Part shown: positions 54,417 through 64,000 of the stretch, in pieces | Layout: each line of letters opens with the position of its first letter | Position numbering within the stretch: the first letter of the stretch is position 1 | Assembly (NCBI GenBank): GCA_001600555.1 | Contig: BCKH01000003.1 | Span: 5,924 to 69,923, forward strand | From: Albophoma yamanashiensis | Lineage: Eukaryota > Ascomycota > Sordariomycetes > Hypocreales > Ophiocordycipitaceae | DNA: 64,000 nucleotides | Direction: 5' to 3' | The notes under the pieces: model-generated | Told to the model about the DNA's origin: nothing | The model's database searches: none | What the model saw: the letters and a program-made list of their open reading frames with translations, nothing else | Translations under genes and position numbers: made by a program

Positions 54417-55747
54417 ATTTGCGCTGGAGGTGCCGGCTCGTCTGAACAAGCGGAAGTGAGACGAGATTGCGATCTAATCCGGAAGAAAAACACAAGAGCA
54501 GGACTCTCTCGTTGCCGGGTGCGGGAAGGCGGACGAGAACAGGTGGATTGGCCCGGCCGGGATAATTTTTTGACCCCGCCATCAAAAAATTCGCAGGGAC
54601 TGCGATGGCTAGACGGACCCCGCCACGCCGGGCGGGAGTGACGGCTGCTGCCATCCCTTGCGGTCTCTCATTGGCCGTCGCTGCGTCGCCTCAAAACGGA
54701 ATTTACAGTGAGTGGCCCGAGGAGTGCCTTACTACGTCCATTCCCGCTGCCTTGGATGCCATCAGCGAGAGTACCTGCCAATGCCAACGCGGCCTCGATG
54801 CGGCGGGTGAACAGCCGCTGTGATTGGACACTGGCTATTAATACCTGCTCGTCGTCATGCATGGTATTTGTCTTTCAGGGTCCGTTCTAGAAGACAACAC
54901 CGGGTGGACAAATGCGCCTTGCAGCGCTCTTGGTACCCATCCACCCACCCCTCCCCGCCACGCCTTGGACGCACGCGAGAGGCCCTGGAAGCCTCGTGCC
55001 GAAAGGCCCCGGCACCAATGCCGGACCTGCTGCGGTGCGAGGGGTGCTAAAGATCACGTCACCGCAGCCATGCCGAGCCCAGCCTGTCCGCCTCAGCATT
55101 GGCTCCGGCCACCGATGGGCCGCGAGTTTGCTGCCCAAGCCGCTGAACCAGGCTTTTGTCAGCCGCGCCAGTCGTGATTCCAGTGCCGTCCGCAGCCCCG
55201 ATTTGTCCCCCTCTCACGCCTGCCCGCTGGAGTTAGTAACTGGACCCTGGCGCCAGGTGGCGGCACAGATCTGTCATCCCGCGAGCTGGCGACATTCCGA
55301 GGATGGATGGCTTCATTTGTCACCCGCCCTTGGTTGCAAATCAATATTCTTCTCGGCGGGCTTAAAAGGTGCACAGGCGTCCCCAAATCGAAGATAAGAC
55401 CTGGGTTTCATCTTCATATACTCGCCATCCAGAATCCCAAGCGAAGCCTCCGAAGAACACAAGCATCTCCTTTGGCTCCTCGCCCTCAACTACCGAACCC
55501 GAGCTCGCCTCAATAACGCAGCCGTTGAGTGCCCGCTCGAGCCAAGCACCTCCACCTGCCACGCAGCCTCCAGGTCATTAAACAGCGCACCCACAGCGCC
55601 TATAAACCACCACCGACGCCCCCCACTTCGCACCTCCGCCGCTTCGCCGAAAAGCCCAACCCGCGTCTCCAAACTTCGAACAACCAACCACCAAGCCGCA
55701 CCTCTTCCCCTTACAGCCGCAGCAGCAACAGCTCGCAAGCCGCCACC
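54417..55747. promoter_or_regulatory. Divergent rrb1/thioredoxin intergenic region with an inverted repeat
   Basis: A perfect 10-bp inverted repeat, AATTTTTTGA / TCAAAAAATT with an 8-nt GC-rich spacer, lies at 54564-54591, about 150 bp upstream of the rrb1 ATG. It loosely resembles the A/T-rich RRPE element of yeast ribosome-biogenesis promoters. The last 150 bp before the thioredoxin ATG are C-rich leader. No gene is seen. Confidence 0.4.
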
Positions 55748-56227
55748 ATGTCCGTCATCGACATCACCTCCAAGGCGCAGTTCGACGAGCTCATCAAGAA
55801 GAACCCCTACGTCGCCGTCCAAGCCCACGCCACCTGGTGCGGCCCCTGCAAGGCCATCTCGCCCATGTTCAAGAAGCACGCCGAGGCCCTCTCCGTGCCC
55901 GACACCTACGCCTTTGCGCGCTTCGACACCGACGACGTCCCCGACCTCGCCTTTGAGCTCGGCATCCGCAGCATCCCCGCCTTCTTCTTCTTCGAGAACG
56001 GCGACAAGGCCTCTGACCTCGCCGGCGCCAACCCGCCCGCCCTCAAGAAGTCGGTCGAGGCGCTCTCCGAGAAGGCCAAGCCCAAGGCCGAGCCCACCGC
56101 CGAGCCTGCAGTCGAGCCCAAGGCCGATGCGGTGAGTCGCTAGCATTGCCGGGCTGCCTGCCTTTTTGCTCCCAATGGCGGCTGCTAAACGCATTTGCAA
56201 CAGTTTTCCACCACCGAGAACTTCTAG
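55748..56227 (+). CDS. Thioredoxin
   Basis: This is a small dithiol oxidoreductase of the cytosol that reduces protein disulfides and is itself reduced by thioredoxin reductase and NADPH. Exons are 55748-56131 and 56204-56227, with a 72-nt intron. The last exon adds only FSTTENF, and the total is 135 residues. The active site WCGPC is at residues 30-34 after the strand YVAVQAHAT. The cis-proline loop is SIPAFFFFENG. The C-terminus has a Lys/Pro/Ala/Glu-rich extension (KAKPKAEPTAEPAVEPKADA), longer than the ~105-residue minimal fold. The start lies in a strong CCACCATGTCC context with no targeting peptide. Confidence 0.94.
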
Positions 56228-56810
56228 GCGCGCTGTCGCCGAGCGGCGCAAGGCCTTAAAATGAATGCGAGCGGCGGATAGAAGCATGGCGCGACGGATC
56301 GACTCGGAGCGGTTCGTAAACGGCCCTCGAAGCCGGCATGGCGTTGGGGCGCATAGGAAGTTATTCTGCCCAACTTCAACCGTCGGGCGTCGGACAGGAA
56401 GAACAAAACCTGGGCCGGCAGCGGAAGCAGTAATCTGTGATGGCTGATCTAAGATAGATGCGAGATTCACGAAATTCATCGGCGCTATTTCGAGCCCTGC
56501 CAATGCTGCTTGCTCTTGTTATGGTGTATCGCATTCGGTGTCGCCATGTTGAACTCTCATACTAGACGTCTATCCCACACCCGTCAGTCAAGTAATCATT
56601 GTCCGCCCGCTCTATGCAAAGTCCCCAGACTATGACGTTTCCAAAACCGTGATTGATATGCATTATCCTCCAGTCGGCTCCTTCTGTTTTGACAGGCTGA
56701 GTGGCGCGTGCCCTGCGGCCAAGCCCATCATTCATCAGGTGAAAGACGCCATCGACGTTCCTCACTCGTCCCACACTTTTCGTCTACGCGTATCGACTTT
56801 TCGTTCCACG
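56228..56810. terminator. Convergent 3' flanks of the thioredoxin and DGR2-like genes
   Basis: About 580 bp lie between convergent stop codons. No gene is seen. Poly(A) sites presumably lie here but cannot be pinned down. Confidence 0.4.
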
Positions 56811-59800
56811 TCACCTTGCTTTTGACGCTGCGGCAACCGCACTCGCCGACGTCGCGTCATCGCTGTCATCGATGGAATCGGCGCTGAGCTGGGCTACGTC
56901 GGAGTCCATGCGCCTCGCACCCGACGATCGCGTCGCCGCCTTCTCCAGCCTTTCTTCAATGCTCCCTGCCATCGAGTCTGACTCGCTGAACCTTGGCCTC
57001 GTTGTCAGGCTTGGGCCCGTGGAGCGCCGTCGGTTGCCCTCGTCACTTTGGGTAAGTTTGTGAAGCTCGTTGATGCCGAGGCTCCTGCGCGCAGTCGCCC
57101 TGGCCCCCGGCGCCAGGCTGTCACTCTCGGCTCGGACGTGCGCGGCTGGGGCGGCCGGGTTCGTCATCGCTGCCGAGGAATTTGCGCTTGTCGAGTACCG
57201 CAAGCCCGTCAGGCCTGGCAGCCCGCCCTTCCAACGGCTGAGGTTCCAAAAGCTCGCTTCTTCCTTGTCCTCAAGATTCTCTGAAGACGATGCACTTATC
57301 AGACTGAAACTTGGTGTGGGTGGCATCCCCGGTTCCTTTTCCTTGTCCCTCTCCTTGGGAAGCCTCAACGAGGCCCTGCTCGTTTGAACACTGCTTGCTG
57401 GGCTGGCCGGGTTGTTTGCGCGGAGGACAGGGCTCGAGGCGTACGGTTGTCTCCGGGCCTCCGACGCAAGGTTCGCTGCTGAAGTGTTCAGCGGTGACCT
57501 GTTCGCCTTCATTGGGGACATGGATCGCTCGCTCCTCGCTGTGCCCGCGGCGCCGTCACGGCTTTCAACGTCTTGCCGCCAGCTCATGATTCGGTCCGAG
57601 GGCGGCTGCATCGGTGCAGGGCCTGGTCCCAGGTTCAGCGACCCGCGTCGGGAATGCACGCGGCTCCCGGCGCTCGTCTTGGTGATGATGCTGGCACTCC
57701 GGCCAACGCCCGTCAGCTTTCCCGAGAACTTAGAAGCCGTTTCCCACATATTTTGCTGTCGCTTGGCGAACGCGCAGTCCTGCCGGAAGACCTTGATAGT
57801 GCCAGTCCTGTCGGTTGTGATGATGATGTTGCCATCCATATGCTTAGAGCGCTCAATATAAGCCGGGCTCTCCTCGGTCTTCTTGACGGATGATGCGGCC
57901 TCTGGGTTCCCTGCGTCTGACAAACGCGTCTGGCTCGCCGTCTTCTCCTCCAGGCTCAGCAACGTGACGGGAGGCGGGTTGCAAAGGTCGTACAAGGGAT
58001 CCCCGGACGCGCTGAGTAGCTGCCTGCTCTTGACGGGCGCCATCAGCGCCGTGGTGACGACCTCCGGGTGTGCGTCAAACGCTTCGTACGGCGGTTTATC
58101 CTTCAACTCGGCATCTGCAAGACTTGTTCCCCATATGTAAGCACGCCGGTCCTCGCTCCCCGAGATGATGTAGTTGCCGTCATCGCTGAACCGAGCGTGG
58201 ATCTGACTCGACTGGTTGTGCAAGCCTTTGAATTTGACCTCGAGCATTTGCGTCTTCAGACTGTATATCCGTATCCGCGAGTCGTTGGAGCTGATGAGCA
58301 CTTTGACGTCCCCGTTCTCCTCGCTCGAAAGGGCCTTGGCCGTTCGAATCCCGGTGATTTTGCTGCCCTTGGCGTTCTTCCCTCTGGATGATCGCACGTG
58401 GATCTGAAACTGGAACTTGAGGCCTTCAGTGTCGTAGAACAGGCAGAGGCCGCTCAGGACACCACAAATCGCCGTCTTCCCGTCGGGCGAAAAGGCCACC
58501 GCCGTTATAAATTCGTTCGTCGTTGCCGAGAATGCCACGGCCTTGTCGGGAATGCTCCATAACCGCAGTTGGGCATCTAGGGAGCCTGCCAGGAAGAAGC
58601 GATCGTCCGTCGGATGAAAAGCGATGGAGGTGACGAGGTCGTGGTGTTTGAAGGAGCAGAGGCACTCCTTCTGGCTCATATGCCACAGCTTCACCGTCTT
58701 GTCCATCGACGAAGACAGCAAGAAGTTGTTCTTGCTCCAGCTCAGGGCCAGCACCTCTCCGGTGTGCCCCTCGAACTCTCGGGTGGGTTTGCTGCGGAAG
58801 ACGGGGGCGCTCAGCCGCTCCCCACTGCCATCCTTCTGTCTCTCCTCCTCCTCGTGCGCCTGGCGCTCTTCGGGAGTCGATATCACGGAAAACACCCTGA
58901 CGGTCTGATCCTTGCCGGCGACGGCCAGATAGCGCCCATCGACGCTGAATTCAGCCGCCCAAATGGCGTCGCCCGCCTTGAGGAGCTTGTTCCCAACGGC
59001 CGTCGCAGGAGCACGGCCATGTGACTCGACCGCGGTGGGCGGCCTCGTCCCCAGAAGCTCCTGGGCGAGGAACAGTCTGTTAAAGTACCTGCCTTTCTTG
59101 TTGTGGGGTTTGACACGGATGTAGCGCGGAGGCTCCTTGTACAACGGGATGTAGCCTCCTCCAGCCCCGATAATGGACGTCATAGCTTGCGCATTGCTAC
59201 CGTCGGTGCGGAGATCCCCCAGTTCCGAGTCGGAGTCGGGCATGTCATCGTCCTTCTTCCGCGCGCCGCGCATGCCCAGGCGTTGAAGGAACGAGGACCC
59301 TTTCCTGGAGGCAACCGTCAGCCAGTGGACGCAACGATGGGGTTGAGGAGGTATCGACAGACGCACCTCCGCTCCTTGCTCACGTCTATCGGGCCATTGG
59401 CGGACTTGGTCGCAAGATCGTTGAGGGTGTCGGGCGTAGGAGTCTCCGGCCGAGTCGGGTTCCGTAATCGCTGGGCGATGGAAGGCTCCGTGTTGCTATT
59501 AGTCCGCAGGTATATTTGCTAAAGTCGGGCATCGCCGTCAGTCTCCTGTGCACCATCTGGACTTGCGAGAAATGGCATATCGAACCGTGCTCAGCGGGTC
59601 CAGGCCGACGGCGCCGGCTGGGGCATTTGCAGACAAGGTCTTGGAGAGACCTTGCTTCGTGCCCGTCTCCTTGGCATTCTGAGTCGTGGCGTTTCGCGAT
59701 AGTAGGGCAGCGGACCGGCGACCCGGAAGCTGCGGCTGGCCGCTGGAGGTGTGCTCTGCCGTCCAGCAGTTAGCAACGAGAGCCGAATACCCAGGTCCAG

Positions 59801-60297
59801 GCAGGGGTGCTCGTGTCACGAGGGGTCGATCGGGCGCAAGCGAAGAATCCGAGTCCGATGATGGCGCGGGAGACGGGGGGGAGGCTGCATACCTGGAGCA
59901 CCGGATGGGCCGGAATGGTCAGGGCCAGGGACGGGGACGCCTTCACCGTCCCTGGCTCTGTCTCTGCTCGAGGCGACTCCGCCGTCGCCCGAATCCGCAG
60001 GCGAGGACAGTTGCGCCGACATCTTCCATGCTGTGGGGTCTGCAGCGAGGTCCGGCGCTCTGATGCCGGCGGGCTGGTCCAGTGCAGGCCTGCGACGCCT
60101 TGGAGCTCACGCCCGACGTGGCAAGGCAGCGTAGCACGTCGCAGGCAGTGGTCGGAGTCGCGCAGGAGTGTGGTATCGTGGGCGGAGGGCGGTTGGTCGC
60201 GCAGCACGCTGGTTTGCGCCGCGGGCAACCAGCAAGGTGGCGACGGCTTCGGGTCGAGGTGAGGAGGAGCTGGAGGCGAGGAAGTCGAATCTGACAT
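56811..60297 (-). CDS. dgr2: WD40-repeat protein, DGR2/WDR44-like
   Basis: Four exons (60297-59893, 59753-59586, 59518-59367 and 59304-56811) give 1,072 residues with frame kept at each junction. The key joins are GLDPLST|QIYLRTN and SKERR|KGSSFLQRLG. The N-terminal 240 residues are Ser/Pro-rich and disordered. A conserved linker (SFLQRLGMRGARKKDDD, YIPLYKEPPRYIRVK) leads into a WD40 propeller from about residue 350. Its blades include IWAAEFSVDGRYLAVAGKD, GHTGEVLALSWSKNNFLLSS, SIAFHPTDDRFFLAGSLD and GNYIISGSEDRRAYIWG. A Ser-rich tail of about 280 residues follows. Yeast Dgr2 was named for 2-deoxyglucose resistance and animal WDR44 binds Rab11 in recycling endosomes; the role here is inferred from them. 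The first acceptor is slightly ambiguous (CAG or CAGAG), and the latter keeps frame. Confidence 0.85.
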
Positions 60298-62125
60298 GCA
60301 CCTTTGCTGACGCTCACGAGCCTCGGGCGGTGCGACGCGCAAGAAGCAACGCTGCTATCCTACCCACGAGAAGTGAAGGCGCGCACGATTGGGCGGCGTA
60401 AGTGCGAGGACGTCAAGCTGACACAATTGATGGGCTGGTCTGAGTGGCGTCTTGTGATATCATGCGTCCAGATGCCGCGACCCCAAAGCGGGAAGCGACC
60501 ACAGCCCTACCAATGCAGAGACGGGAGGGACGGCGAGGCTTGTCGATCGGCCGGAGGAAAAGCCCAGATGCACGAGGTAGGTTGGCAAGTTGGGTTGGTA
60601 GGGCGAGGTCGGCAGCGAGGTCCCAGGCTGCTCTGGAGCCTTGGCTTACATGAGGGTCATCTCCATACTCGCACCCTCAGCTCGGCACTTCCGCACTCCC
60701 TGGCGCCGACCGACGGGCCACGCCGCCGTAGGGCCCTTGGCGGGTGGCGTTTGGCGACCGAAGACTCCTTACTCGTACTCACGGGCATGCATGGGCGACT
60801 ACTGGTATTACGGCCTTACTCGTACCTACCAGGTAGGTAGGTAGCTTGAAGATGCTGCACAAAGCCTTGCGAGCGGTAGAACCCGATTATTTTGCTTACA
60901 GCCCACTGCCAACCAACCGTACGCCCGGACGAGCTGTTGGAAATTCGTCATGAGGCGGATGTGGGGAGGTCCGTCGCTGCGGCTCACGAGACGTCCGTGC
61001 TGTGTGCCGGGGCGTCCACAAGGGGAGCCTTGGCCTTCGATGGAAAATTCTCAACCCGGCCAATGCGTCGATTCTGGCTAGCACCGACACGTTGACGCGC
61101 ATGCCGCTTGCGGGGAGGCGCTTCAAGTCTGGTAATAGTTGCGCGGCGGGGGCTCGTCAGCGGTCAGGCCTGGCTGGCGCTGAGTGGATCGTCGGGCGGC
61201 CAACATCATTAGTCTACGGAGTATGCTCCGATCAAGAGGTACGATTACGAGTACTCGAAATTGAGAGAAAGCTGAGCCAATTTCCCCCATGTTCCTTGCC
61301 AATGATTGCCAAGTAAGGTAGCTCATTGGTGCCCCGTTCCAGTGTTTTTTGGGGATATTTGTCCACGAGGTCCACGAAGCGGGCGGCCCCTCCAGTTCCA
61401 GTTCTCGTCAAAATCAGACATGCGATCCACTGAGAGCAACTTATTCTGTCGGACGCCGATGTCCTAAAGGTAGTGGCGTGAGTAACCATTGGTCCTGGTA
61501 CAACGGTCGGTGATTCGCTGTGCAGGACTCGTGTGCATGGGATGTAGAGACACGCAGCTGCAAGGCCTTCGAACTGGCTATGGTCAGAGCCCCAGGTCAT
61601 CGGAACCTCATTTGAGCTTGCTCTGCGCCGAGGGTGCCAATATGTTCGTGCGACGAATGTCTACCCTTTGATGTACGAGCAAGCAAGTTCGCGGGGCTCA
61701 AATAAGCAGGCAGTCGCAATCAGGAGGAGCCATCCTGCTCACCGCAATTTGCTTCCTACCCTATTGTAGTGCGCGGCGAGGCAACACCGTGCACCTAACC
61801 CACGCCTTGCCCGGCTTGCGAACCTTAGTACGGGCGACATTGGGCACCGAGGCATCGAACGCACTACCAAAATTCCGCGCGACCGCCACCACAGCGCGAT
61901 AGCCCGTCACTCAAGGCGAGGGTCCCTCGTGGCGCCACAGCCGCCACCCCCACTCTAATTGCGCGCCTAAAGCATCGTCATTGAGGCTTAACCTTGGAGG
62001 GGTATTATCATGCTTCAAGAAAACGTCCCATATCAACCCGTCCTGGAATCTGCGGGCGGCCCAGGCATTTCGTCCCCCCCAAACATCGCCCGTGCTTGCA
62101 GCGCAGCGAGCAGTCTTCCGGCAAC
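60298..62125. other. Divergent region between the dgr2-like and dom34 genes
   Basis: This 1.8-kb gap has no supported gene. It contains a short GGTA tract (about 60830-60844) and TACGGAGTA at 61214-61222. The sequence just before 62126 is the dom34 leader. Open frames on both strands (for example 61600-61232 minus) show no family features. Confidence 0.35.
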
Positions 62126-63411
62126 ATGAAGCTCGTCGCGCGCAAGGTCTCGACCGACGTTGAGGAGGAGCAGGTCTCGCTGCTGCCCGAGGACCCTGAG
62201 GACATGGTCAGTGTAGTCCATCACGGTGCCACCCCACGACTCGGCTAACTTGACCCTTCCAGTGGCACGCGTACAACCTCATCGTGGTCGGCGACATCGT
62301 AAATGCCCACGCCGTCCGCAAGGTCGTCACCATTAACAACGGTACCGGCGCCGCGGCCGCAGAGAGAGTCCACACAGACCTGACAATCAAGGTCAAGTCG
62401 ACCTTCTTCGATCCCGTCATCTCCTCCCTCCGCGTCTCCGGTGTCGTCGTCTCCGAGAACGATCACGTCGCCCGCGGCGCCCACCACACCCTCGACCTCG
62501 AAGTGAATCGGTCATTTACCGTGATCAAGCCCGACGGCTGGGACTCGGTCTCCAAGACCACCCTCGCGCAGGCCCTCTCCGACGACAGGCACGGCGCCAT
62601 GGCGGCCGTGGTCATGCAAGAGGGCCTCGCGAATATCTGCCTCATCACTCAGTTCCGCACAGTTCTCAAGACCCGCGTCGAGAGCGTTGTCCCAAAAAAG
62701 CGCGACACCGCCTCGGAGCAGGACGCCGGCTTGAAGAGATTCTTCGACAAGGCGCTAAACTCCCTGCTCAGAGCACTCGACTTCTCCGTCGAGCGGCCCT
62801 TACTCCTGGCGAGTCCAGGCTTCGTGGCGACCGACTTCAAGGAATACATTGCCAAGCAAGGCCGCGACAAGTCGGACAAGGTGCTCACGGCCATCGCGAA
62901 GCAGGCTGTCGTGATACACTCCAACTCGGGCCATATCCACAGCCTGAACGAGGTACTCAAGAGCCCCGAGGTCCTCGCCAAGATGAACAACATGAACTAC
63001 GCCAAGGAAGCTCAGGCCATGGACAATTTCTTTGACCTGTTGAAGTTCGACGACGGGCGCGCTTGGTACGGCAGCAAAGCCGTCGAGCGCGCCATTGCCG
63101 ACGGCGCGGTTGGCCCGGGCGGGGGCATGCTGCTCATAAACAACTCGCTGTTCCGCAGCACAGACCTGGAAACGCGCAAAAAGTACGTGGCGCTCGTCGA
63201 CAAGGTGAATTTCGATGGCGGCGATGTGCGGATACTGAGCAGCGCCCACGAGAGCGGTCTGCGGCTGCAGATGATGGGGGATATCGCCGCGACGCTAAAC
63301 TATCCCATACTGGACCTCGACGATGATGGAGAGGAAGAAGAAGCCCCAGAGGCCCGGAATAACGATGCAAGACAGGAAGAAGATGATGGCATGTTGGATA
63401 GTGTCATCTAG
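62126..63411 (+). CDS. dom34: Dom34/pelota, ribosome rescue factor
   Basis: Dom34 (pelota) with Hbs1 recognises stalled ribosomes with an empty A site and promotes subunit splitting in no-go and non-stop decay. Exons are 62126-62206 and 62263-63411, giving 409 residues. The intron has donor GTCAGT, a GCTAAC branch site and acceptor TTCCAG. The three eRF1-like domains are present: the Sm-like N-terminal domain (MKLVARKV, LPEDPEDMWHAYNLIVVGD), the central domain (GLANICLITQF, RVESVVPKKRD) and the C-terminal domain (GRAWYGSKAVERAI, GGDVRILSSAHESG, ATLNYPILDLDDD). The GGQ motif of eRF1 is absent, as expected for pelota. The length is usual and there is an acidic C-terminal tail. Confidence 0.96.
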
Positions 63412-63890
63412 ACAAACGAAACTCGTAAAATTCAGGTGTCTCGGGAGGCGGCATGCCCCAGGATCAGAGTGCTAATGCCGCCCCGCCCCAGCAAAGAGCT
63501 CGCGGTCGAGCTGGGAGCGACAGCGACCAAGTTACACATGCGCCTGTTCGTATGTGAATGATTGCCCCATGCTGCAGCTGAAACGACGACTCGTGCTTTG
63601 AATTTAAGCTTCGACTTCCCCTGCCCCCGTCCTCTCGGACGGCCATCGGCTCCGAGGAGCACCGCGCCGGATCGACTCCACCCCCGCTGCCGCGAGCCGA
63701 GCGGGGCGTCTCAATGACGGAACTATTATGCCGCTGTATCGCTTTCCGAGCACCCTTCTCTCATCCTGCTTCTACGGGTGAACCACTCGATTCGACGTAA
63801 AACCGAGCTCTCTTCTCATCACGGGAACGTGTCCGAAAGTTTCACTTACTCACTCATTCAAAAGAACAGCTGTGCTGCGTGACACGAACA
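63412..63890. other. Spacer: dom34 3' flank and aldo/keto reductase promoter
   Basis: About 480 bp between tandem plus-strand genes. Nothing coding is recognised. The final 100 bp, with TTCACTTACTCACTCATTC, look like a 5'UTR. Confidence 0.4.
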
Positions 63891-64000
63891 ATGGCGTCCA
63901 AGCTCAGCCTCAAATCCACCATCAAGCTCAACTCCGGATATGAGTTGCCTCGTCTCGGATTTGGTGTAGGTGGAATCGCTCTGCAGCGTGTGCTCCCTGG
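63891..64000 (+). CDS. Aldo/keto reductase, N-terminal fragment (cut by window edge)
   Basis: From ATG 63891 the frame reads MASKLSLKSTIKLNSGYELP and continues RLGFG, the conserved first strand of aldo/keto reductases (NADPH-dependent carbonyl reductases with a TIM barrel). A GT donor (GTAGGTGG at about 63966) appears right after GFG, where fungal homologues often have an intron. The rest of the gene lies outside the window. The start context is AACAATGG. Confidence 0.75.
   Translation, partial: MASKLSLKSTIKLNSGYELPRLGFGVGGIALQRVLP

Noticed and set aside
55490..56503. 337-codon minus-strand frame over the thioredoxin gene
   Set aside because: Antisense shadow of a codon-biased gene; repetitive Gly/Val/Leu-rich translation without domain features.

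Overview
This is a GC-rich chromosomal window from a filamentous ascomycete, most likely a Sordariomycete and probably Hypocreales. Genes are separated by non-coding DNA and most carry short GT-AG introns of 44-139 nt. The families are fungal: a HET-domain protein, a hydrolase/NB-ARC/TPR NLR, a THI5/NMT1 gene with a eukaryotic TPP riboswitch, a TDT malate-type transporter and fungal sugar porters. The order is an inference from gene content. One base (7700) is an N, so the assembly is draft. Exon coordinates below were derived by eye from splice sites and reading-frame continuity, and total lengths were checked to be multiples of three for every complete gene.

Left arm (1-17.6 kb), accessory and eroded. 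A truncated NLR-type gene on the minus strand is followed by a DUF6601-like gene with an in-frame stop, an isolated chromodomain fragment, an intact mitochondrial-looking coiled-coil protein, an N2227/carnosine N-methyltransferase-like gene with an in-frame TGA, and an intact amidinotransferase. Two clear relics come next: a Gfo/Idh inositol-dehydrogenase-like gene and an ARCA-type C6 regulator lying across several frames.

Middle (17.6-35 kb), metabolism and transport. The nmt1/thi5 thiamine-pyrimidine synthase gene has a TPP riboswitch inside a 5'UTR intron with two alternative donors. A nine-exon Na+/K+-type P-type ATPase, a classical SDR, two convergent MFS sugar transporters and a small membrane-anchored protein follow.

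Right arm (38-64 kb). A TDT/Mae1-like transporter is followed by a 1,424-residue secreted glycine-rich repeat protein ending in a polytopic, possibly cytochrome b561-like, membrane domain; this is the least explained intact gene in the window. Then come an APC amino-acid/choline permease and a HET-domain gene (convergent). The last stretch holds housekeeping genes: RRB1/GRWD1, thioredoxin, a DGR2/WDR44-like WD40 protein, DOM34/pelota, and the first exon of an aldo/keto reductase cut by the window edge.

The best candidates for new biology are the repeat/membrane fusion protein at 40974-45381 and the nmt1 leader, where splice-site choice includes or removes an upstream ORF that overlaps the nmt1 start codon. 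The long gaps (26.6-29.9, 35.3-38.1, 45.4-48.8 kb) hold nothing I can support as genes.
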